Source: G039029935 sp039029935
GTDB taxonomy: Bacteria; Chloroflexota; Anaerolineae; Caldilineales; Caldilineaceae
Length of the DNA: 6,082 nucleotides
Direction: 5' to 3'
Assembly: GCA_039029935.1 (NCBI GenBank)
Contig: JBCCFC010000860.1
Coordinates: forward strand, 1-6,082
Shown: positions 1 through 3,902 of the stretch, one piece after another
Layout of the letters: each line of letters starts with the position of its first letter
Numbering within the stretch: the first letter of the stretch is position 1
The notes under the pieces: model-generated
Databases searched by the model: none
What the model was told of the DNA's origin: nothing
What the model saw: the letters and a program-made list of their open reading frames with translations, nothing else
Made by a program: the position numbers and the translations under genes

Positions 1-13
1 CATCATTGCCTTT

Positions 14-19
14 TTTATT
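14..19 (-). other. Canonical polyadenylation hexamer AATAAA
   Basis: The minus strand reads AATAAA here, about 115 bases past the stop codon of the eukaryote-like zinc-binding domain ending at 134. The stretch between (20-133) is AT-rich and has no gene. A chance hexamer in AT-rich DNA is possible. Its position after an animal-type C-terminus fits the 3' end of a eukaryotic transcription unit, with 20-133 as 3' UTR. Confidence 0.5.
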
Positions 20-133
20 CAACATTTCAATACGGTACAAAATCACTCTTGATTAGAATTATTCGGAAGGATGTCAAGGAAAAATCACACGTTGTCACAT
101 ATTCGTAGAAAGGGTCTTTTTGTTTTAATTAGT

Positions 134-271
134 TCACACCCCCTCGAGTCTCTGCCTCCTCCGAGCACACCTCGGGCATTCGGGCGCCATCTTGTAGCAG
201 TGTCGGTGGAAGACCCCCTGGCAGGCGGCGCACGTCTTCGTCAGCGGATCGAACGGGAAGATGACGTGAAA
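134..271 (-). CDS. C-terminal end of a PLEKHM1/Rubicon/DEF8-type RH domain (eukaryote-like, 5' truncated)
   Basis: This frame encodes about 45 residues followed by a stop. It runs FHVIFPFDPLTKTCAAC, then QGVFHRHCYK, then MAPECPRCARRRQRLEGV. The cysteine/histidine spacing is C-x2-C-x4-H-x2-C followed by CPRC, with an IFPF motif just before. From memory this matches the very end of the Rubicon-homology (zf-RING_9, DUF4206) domain of PLEKHM1, whose human C-terminus also has IFPF, a CxxC...VFHxxC core and CPRCARRR. Those proteins are eukaryotic autophagy/endolysosomal Rab7 effectors. Codon use (AGG, AGG, AGA, GTG, CTG) is animal-like. The frame stays open upstream to a stop at 338-340, but residues before FHVIFPF are only a His/Pro translation of the bacterial PTPTFT linker, and the expected upstream CxxC zinc pair is missing. 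The true coding part therefore starts at about 266-275, where two unrelated sequences join. No splice acceptor AG is visible there. The family match is fairly sure; the exact paralogue is not. Confidence 0.75.
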   Translation of the reverse strand, partial: FHVIFPFDPLTKTCAACQGVFHRHCYKMAPECPRCARRRQRLEGV

Positions 272-1686
272 GTGGGGGTGGGAGTGAAAGTGGGAGTGGG
301 GAGGACAGGCATACTGTCGCCAAAGGTGGTGGGGGCATTATCTGCTGTCGAGACAATGCCATCTATGTCCCCATCCGTCGTATCATCGATCCGACCGTCA
401 TTGTTGGCATCCGAAGCACTGAGGTTGGAGCCATTTTGGTCGCCGCCCGCAATGTCAAAGATGCCGTTGCCATCGCTGTCCACATCATACGGCGCGGCTG
501 CACCATCGTTGTCCACATCGGTTGGGATCAAACCGTCGGGAACGGGTTCGCCATTGGCATTGGGTGTACCGTCTGCGATGCCGTCACGGTTGGTGTCAGT
601 GCCGCCTGCTTCGTCCACGTCGTTGATGCCATCGTTGTCCGAGTCTAGGTCAAGGTGGTCAAGGACTCCGTCGAGGTCCGTGTCCCGCTGAAGGAAGGCG
701 GCAATATGAAAGTCATCAACACGGAAATCATCACCATCGGCAATCATCACAACAGCGAAATTTGCTGTGGATGGACCACCGGAATAAGGAATGCGAACAG
801 TCACTGGCGTCATGACAGTTCGATCTGTCGTAATCGTAAATGTTGATGGAGAACCCGCGCCAAGAGCGGCCCCATTACTCGCCACGATTGTGCCCGTATT
901 GCTGCCATTTGGGTTCGTCACTGTGACATATGTTACGCCATTTAATCGAATCTCAAGGAAGGCGATTGACGTAGACGCAGAGACCTCGTCATCTATGTTA
1001 TTGCTGTTTACGGTAAACGACAATGTGATAAAACCATCGCCAGCGACGACGCTCGTGAGGTAATGTAACGTTTGCGAAAGTGTGTCTCCGCTGGCAGCAT
1101 TATTAAAGTTTTCTCCAATAGACTGAGACCCGTCCCCTGTACCAAACCCCCATTGTCCAGTGACATGCCAACGCGATAGGTTGCCACGTGAAAAATCGCC
1201 ATTGATAAACAGATTACCCGAACGTAAACCTTCTTCGGTATCCAGAATGCCGTCGTTGTCGTCGTCGAGGTCGGTGGCGTCGGGGATGCCATCGCCGTCG
1301 GTGTCACCCGTGCCGGGTTGAGCCAACGCGGCTTTTGTAAAGTTCGGCAGAAACTCGATAAACGAGCTTAGAGTTGGGTATGCAGTCAAAAAGGAGGGTA
1401 TCAGGAGGATTAACACAATCAACACGCCCACAATCAGATGTCGTGTTGTGTGCATGGCTGTGAAGTGAGTCGGCCAAGGGGACGCCCATCGAAATAGATG
1501 CGGTTGTGTCCCTTGTTGTGTCCCTTGTTGTATCCCCTGTTGTATCCCCTGTTGTGTCCGTTTGGGGTTGTGGTTGGCGGGGGGACGATGTACCCGACAA
1601 TGTGCCTGACAATGTTCCCTACCATGTCCTCTCTGGGAGATTTCTCCCACATCACCATTTGACTTCTTCAAACATTTTTGATTCAT
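241..1686 (-). CDS. Secreted thrombospondin type-3 calcium-repeat protein, C-terminally truncated
   Basis: Frame of 481 residues from the ATG at 1686. Likely an exported or surface-anchored structural/adhesive protein; no enzymatic motif is seen. Residues 84-100 form a hydrophobic core after MHTTRH, with a possible signal-peptidase site near ALAQ (120-123). Residues 128-150 hold a first type-3 calcium repeat (DTDGDGIPD, DLDDDNDGILD). Residues ~155-329 look like a beta-sandwich domain starting LFINGDFSRG, comparable to carbohydrate-binding-like modules that sit next to such repeats. Residues 334-450 hold a second block of Asp-rich repeats (DTDLDGVLD, DLDSDNDGIND, DVDNDG, DVDSDGNGIFD). Residues 460-474 are a PTPTFT linker. 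The last residues (SSSRSIR) are encoded by eukaryote-like DNA, so the native C-terminus is lost. The start at 1686 was chosen for an AAAGGA site 9 bases upstream. The ATG at 1455 (404 residues) would place the signal peptide at the N-terminus but lacks a Shine-Dalgarno site. A TTG at 1755 is unlikely because it lies inside a repeat element. Confidence 0.8.
   Translation of the reverse strand: MNQKCLKKSNGDVGEISQRGHGREHCQAHCRVHRPPANHNPKRTQQGIQQGIQQGTQQGTQPHLFRWASPWPTHFTAMHTTRHLIVGVLIVLILLIPSFLTAYPTLSSFIEFLPNFTKAALAQPGTGDTDGDGIPDATDLDDDNDGILDTEEGLRSGNLFINGDFSRGNLSRWHVTGQWGFGTGDGSQSIGENFNNAASGDTLSQTLHYLTSVVAGDGFITLSFTVNSNNIDDEVSASTSIAFLEIRLNGVTYVTVTNPNGSNTGTIVASNGAALGAGSPSTFTITTDRTVMTPVTVRIPYSGGPSTANFAVVMIADGDDFRVDDFHIAAFLQRDTDLDGVLDHLDLDSDNDGINDVDEAGGTDTNRDGIADGTPNANGEPVPDGLIPTDVDNDGAAAPYDVDSDGNGIFDIAGGDQNGSNLSASDANNDGRIDDTTDGDIDGIVSTADNAPTTFGDSMPVLPTPTFTPTPTFTSSSRSIR
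262..306 (-). other. Join between bacterial and eukaryote-like DNA in a low-complexity CCCACTTTCAC tract
   Basis: On the minus strand this stretch consists of repeated CCCAC and CCCACTTTCAC units. In one frame it is the Pro/Thr linker (PTPTFTPTPTFT) of the calcium-repeat protein. In another it runs without break into the PLEKHM1-like domain. The bacterial frame ends 20 bases further on (stop at 241-243) in sequence that belongs to the other gene. Short repeats such as these can supply false overlaps during assembly. The exact breakpoint cannot be fixed from the sequence alone. Confidence 0.6.
1504..1559. repeat. 12-bp tandem repeat, about 4.7 units
   Basis: Plus-strand units are TTGTGTCCCTTG (1504-1515, 1516-1527) and TTGTATCCCCTG (1528-1539, 1540-1551), then a partial copy TTGTGTCC. 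The period is a multiple of three, so copy number can change without a frameshift. In the calcium-repeat protein frame it encodes QQGI/QQGT tetrapeptides between the predicted start and the signal-peptide-like segment. Confidence 0.9.
1584..1631. repeat. Second, diverged 12-bp tandem repeat, four units
   Basis: Plus-strand units are GACGATGTACCC, GACAATGTGCCT, GACAATGTTCCC and TACCATGTCCTC. They are more diverged than the neighbouring array but have the same 12-bp period, and each places ATGT at the same point in the unit. In the protein frame they encode the stretch GHGREHCQAHCRVH, rich in His and Cys. Confidence 0.75.
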
Positions 1687-1695
1687 ATTGGCATA

Positions 1696-1701
1696 TCCTT
1701 T
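1696..1701 (-). promoter_or_regulatory. Ribosome binding site AAAGGA for the calcium-repeat protein
   Basis: AAAGGA lies 9 bases before the ATG at 1686-1684. It is the only good Shine-Dalgarno match ahead of any start candidate in this frame. It supports an N-terminal extension of 77 residues before the signal-peptide-like MHTTRH start. That extension is odd for an exported protein, so the call is moderate. Confidence 0.45.
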
Positions 1702-1740
1702 GACTATTAAATCATTGATATTTTGTTGGTGTCGTCCAAT

Positions 1741-1916
1741 CTTAAGTAATCCCAAAAAGAAATTAGATAAACATACTACAACTGATTAAGGACGGGAACG
1801 GATTTTAGTCTCAACGCACAGGAGAAATCCGTTCCTTTCCCAAATCCGTTCCTTTCCCAAATCTGTTGTAGTATGTTCCAGCATTTATATCTAAAAACTT
1901 TCTGGGATTACCTAAG
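1741..1916. mobile_element. Imperfect palindromic element (MITE-like), ~176 bp
   Basis: The two ends are imperfect inverted copies. CTTAAGTAATCCC (1741-1753) faces GGGATTACCTAAG (1904-1916). AACATACTACAAC (1770-1782) is matched exactly by GTTGTAGTATGTT (1865-1877). GGAACGGATTT (1795-1805) faces AAATCCGTTCC (1825-1835). Between the outer arms the right side has about 10 extra bases. It encodes no protein, so it would need a transposase in trans if mobile. No clear target-site duplication is seen for this element. It lies just upstream of the calcium-repeat gene and supplies the spurious TTG start at 1755. Confidence 0.65.
1825..1863. repeat. 17-bp direct repeat, two copies plus a partial third
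   Basis: AAATCCGTTCCTTTCCC occurs at 1825-1841 and 1842-1858 and is followed by AAATC. It sits in the right half of the palindromic element. Only one partner (GGAACGGATTT) exists in the left half, so the duplication arose after the palindrome or by slippage. Confidence 0.9.
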
Positions 1917-2049
1917 TACCTTGTAAACTAAGTTTTTTGGCATTGTCATTCCTGCGAAGGCAGGAATCCACTCTGGCGCAACGCTGGATTTCTGCCTTCG
2001 CAGGAATGACCAAAACACGCAATTATTTAGTTTACAAGGCACTAAGTAC
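1912..2049. mobile_element. Palindromic REP/MITE-like element with 8-bp flanking direct repeats
   Basis: The core is a near-perfect inverted repeat: 1945-1970 pairs with 1985-2010 (25 of 26 bases) around a 14-base loop. Each arm contains its own small hairpin, CCTGC-GAAG-GCAGG. The outer ends CCTTGTAAACTAA (1919-1931) and TTAGTTTACAAGG (2027-2039) are a perfect 13-base inverted pair. CTAAGTAC occurs at 1912-1919 and again at 2042-2049, as expected of a target-site duplication. The core (GTCATTCCTGCGAAGGCAGG) belongs to the widespread class of bacterial repeats that translate as WIPAFAGMT. No protein is encoded. Confidence 0.8.
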
Positions 2050-2350
2050 TGTGTAGACGAAATAAGCCTATAACGCAGAAAAGCAACCATCATTGAACAT
2101 CACTGTTTTATTCAGATTTTTTGGCAAATGAATCTGTACTCTTTAGACAAATTTAAGTTTTTTGTGTGGACGACGATAGTTGTACTTGTGCTTCCCGATA
2201 GCCATGCGCAACTATAGCAAGGGGGTGTATGAAATGGTGTTATAAAATTCTAGGTCTAGGTGTTATGAATGGTGTATGAATTTGTGGTGAAGCGTAAGTT
2301 CAGACAAATAGTTGAGAAGCGGACTGGAAATGGTTGGGGCATTTGTCCTA
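2050..2350. other. Intergenic stretch without a recognised gene
   Basis: AT-rich and free of convincing coding sequence in all frames. A weak inverted pair, ATAGTTG (2176-2182) and CAACTAT (2209-2215), could form a hairpin with a 26-base loop. Around 2225-2280, versions of GTGTATGAA and GTGTTATGAA recur, suggesting degenerate short repeats. No promoter or RNA gene was recognised. Confidence 0.5.
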
Positions 2351-2420
2351 GTTGAGAGTTGAAAGTTGAAAGTTGAAAGTTGATAGTGGATAGTGGATAG
2401 TGGATAGTTGATAGTAGATG
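2351..2420 (+). repeat. Left heptanucleotide tandem array, 10 units
   Basis: Ten 7-bp units in register: GTTGAGA, three GTTGAAA, GTTGATA, three GTGGATA, GTTGATA and GTAGATG. It is the inverted counterpart of the array at 2645-2707. The longest exact inverted match is 19 bases, 2397-2415 against 2686-2704. Short tandem heptamers of this style are common as dispersed repeats in cyanobacteria and several other environmental phyla. Confidence 0.9.
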
Positions 2421-2644
2421 GTGAACTGGCAGGCCCCAGTGAGTAAACCCGTCGTTGTCCATTTCTGGGAAGCTGCACAGCATTTGGCCGATGACAAGGG
2501 GCATGATGCCGTTGTCTGTTGGTTTCATGCACGCGGTGGCTTTGCGGAGCCAGCCAGAACGTTTATGCAGGAGCAGGGGATGCTGTTTACCGATGAGGCT
2601 GGGTTGACGCAGACATTGCGCCATTTTCAGGTGATTGAAGTGAA
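2421..2644 (+). pseudogene. C-terminal fragment of a restriction-endonuclease-like (PD-(D/E)XK) protein
   Basis: The plus strand reads VNWQAPVSKPVVVHFWEAAQ, then HLADDKGHDAVVCWFHARGG, then FAEPARTFMQEQGMLF, then TDEAGLTQTLRHFQVI. The pattern (Val-rich start, helix with an AAQ.LA core, strand VVCWF, G-F-x-x-x-A helix, QGxLFTD) resembles the end of Mrr-like/PD-(D/E)XK nuclease domains found at the C-terminus of some ATPase proteins, where an ExK motif normally stands just before this point. The upstream catalytic half is missing: a TAG from the heptamer array directly precedes, and the downstream end runs into the opposite array. An ATG at 2418 formed by the array would give an ORF, but it would run on into the antisense of the next gene and is unlikely to be used. 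The family assignment is from memory. Confidence 0.45.
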
Positions 2645-2707
2645 CTGTCAACTCTCAACTGTCAACTCTCAACTGTCAACTATCCACTATCAACTATCCA
2701 CTATAAA
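2645..2707 (-). repeat. Right heptanucleotide tandem array, 9 units, inverted relative to the left array
   Basis: Plus-strand units are CTGTCAA and CTCTCAA alternating (five units, 2645-2679), then CTATCCA, CTATCAA, CTATCCA and CTATAAA. On the minus strand these read as the same GATAGTT/GATAGTG family as the left array. The array overlaps the last codons and the stop of the enolase-superfamily gene. Confidence 0.9.
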
Positions 2708-3806
2708 AATTCAACCCAAATCCAACGGCCTGGTCGAGGGCATAGGTGGATGTGTCCAAAATGCCTTTTGCGCCAAACATGAGCGGCGGTTGACAGACAT
2801 CCCGTTCCAACAGATGCAACCCAAAGGCGCCTTCCTGCGCCAGCAAAATATCCTTGGTATAATGGGCCACGCTCAACCCTGCTCTGGTCAGTACACTGGT
2901 TTCGCCCACTTGTGCACCGACAATAATAGGCATCCCCACCGCTCTGGCTTTTTCGGCAATGGCGATGGTACGAATCAATCCACCCATTTTTGAAACCCGC
3001 AGATTGAGTATCCAGATGTCTGGGGCAAAGGATAGGGCATCAAATTGATCGATCCGTAAAAAGCTCTCGTCCAAGATAATCTTTGTCTGCAACGCCGTCG
3101 AAATTTGATGTAGGTCGTGATAGTGATTGGGGGCTAACGGTTCCTCGATAGCCATAAGCGGATGCCCTAAATTTTGAAAATAGGCGATACACGCGTCTGA
3201 TGTTGCCCAGAGATTATTGGCGTCGACGCGGAGCCTCAAATCCGGCGTTGATGCTGCTGCTACCTGTGTGAGCCAGTCGAGTTTCTCGCGGTCTTTTTCA
3301 AGCTCACCCGAAATCTTGACCTTCACATCATGAAACCCCATTGAGAGATATTGCTTCATCTGCGTCTGAAATTGCGGAAAAGAGCCGTCGCCGACAACGG
3401 CTGAATAGTGAAAGCGGCCTTGAAGGGGGGGCATTGCCAGCAAGGTCTCCACAGATGTACCCGCTTCCCGTGCAAACAAATCGAGCAGGGCTAGTTCGAT
3501 TGCACACCACGCAGCCGGATTTTCATCAATTGCTTGCTTATTTTGCGCAACCCACGCCCGCAAATCATGGAGACTGCCAACATCTTGGATCACCTCTGCT
3601 TTGACCGTCGAGAAAAAATGGATTGTGCTCTCAACCGTCTCGCCCGTCACATACGATCTGGGGCAGGCTTCACCAAAGCCCCGTTCACCCGTCTCTGAAA
3701 CGGCCTCAACCCAAATCCCCTCGGTCTTTGCGCGCTCGGCACTTGCATGTTTGAAAGAGACCCGAAATGGAATATGGATCTCTTTTATCGTTAAATCTTT
3801 GATCAT
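2694..3806 (-). CDS. Enolase-superfamily enzyme, MLE/dipeptide-epimerase type
   Basis: 370 residues, the normal length for mandelate racemase/muconate lactonising enzymes. The N-terminal capping domain covers ~1-125 and the TIM barrel ~130-350. Visible catalytic set: K162-V-K164 on the second barrel strand; Mg2+ ligands D195 (RVDANN), E221 (IEEP) and D246 (LDES); and K273 in RVSKMGG. The paired lysines place it in the MLE subgroup, where the lysines act as acid/base pair for proton abstraction next to a carboxylate (racemisation, epimerisation, dehydration or cycloisomerisation). Classical L-Ala-D/L-Glu epimerases carry a DxD motif late in the barrel that binds the dipeptide amine; I see EGAFGLHLLERD (325-336) instead, so the substrate may differ. 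The protein is cytoplasmic, with no signal peptide. The ATG at 3806 has GAGGG 9 bases upstream. The gene follows the hydroxylase-GH3 gene by 97 bases on the same strand, so co-transcription is likely. The last residues (YSG) and the TAG stop come from the heptamer array. Confidence 0.85.
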   Translation of the reverse strand: MIKDLTIKEIHIPFRVSFKHASAERAKTEGIWVEAVSETGERGFGEACPRSYVTGETVESTIHFFSTVKAEVIQDVGSLHDLRAWVAQNKQAIDENPAAWCAIELALLDLFAREAGTSVETLLAMPPLQGRFHYSAVVGDGSFPQFQTQMKQYLSMGFHDVKVKISGELEKDREKLDWLTQVAAASTPDLRLRVDANNLWATSDACIAYFQNLGHPLMAIEEPLAPNHYHDLHQISTALQTKIILDESFLRIDQFDALSFAPDIWILNLRVSKMGGLIRTIAIAEKARAVGMPIIVGAQVGETSVLTRAGLSVAHYTKDILLAQEGAFGLHLLERDVCQPPLMFGAKGILDTSTYALDQAVGFGLNFYSG

Positions 3807-3815
3807 TGTCTTCAG

Positions 3816-3820
3816 CCCTC
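3816..3820 (-). promoter_or_regulatory. Ribosome binding site GAGGG for the enolase-superfamily gene
   Basis: GAGGG on the minus strand, 9 bases ahead of the ATG at 3806-3804. It supports this start, which also matches the usual N-terminus of the family (a short beta strand before the FKHASAERA loop). Confidence 0.55.
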
Positions 3821-3844
3821 ATCTTAAGTAATTTTTAGAAATAG

Positions 3845-3900
3845 GCGGAGGGAGCATTCTCTAATGCGACCATCCGGCACTAGAGCGTGCCTAGCTCCGC
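3845..3900. other. Predicted three-way-junction RNA fold in the intergenic spacer
   Basis: An outer stem GCGGAG (3845-3850) with CTCCGC (3895-3900) encloses two perfect hairpins. One is GCATT-CTCT-AATGC (3854-3867). The other is GGCAC-TAGAGC-GTGCC (3876-3891). The fold is possible on either strand. It starts only a few bases past the stop of the hydroxylase-GH3 gene, in the spacer before the enolase-superfamily gene. No T-run follows on the minus strand, so it is not a textbook intrinsic terminator. An mRNA-processing or attenuating structure, or a small dispersed palindromic repeat, are alternatives. Confidence 0.45.
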
Positions 3901-3902
3901 GT

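Noticed and set aside
71..691. Long plus-strand ORF of 206 residues
   Set aside because: It is the antisense of the calcium-repeat protein and the eukaryote-like tail. Its Ser/Pro/Val-rich composition is what reverse-strand DG/DxD repeats give, and it crosses the join.
1504..1559. Possible CRISPR array
   Set aside because: Repeat units are 12 bp with no spacers, a simple tandem repeat. The 7-bp arrays at 2351 and 2645 also lack spacers.
1908..2093. 61-residue minus-strand ORF containing EWIPAFAGMT
   Set aside because: This peptide is the well-known spurious translation of the palindromic repeat and is not a gene.
2140..2204. Short basic minus-strand peptide beginning MAIGKHKYNYRR
   Set aside because: About 20 residues, no ribosome binding site and no recognised family. 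A chance ORF is more likely.
2418..2993. 191-residue plus-strand ORF as an intact gene
   Set aside because: Only the first ~75 residues look like a protein family. The rest is translated heptamer repeat and antisense of the enolase-superfamily gene.
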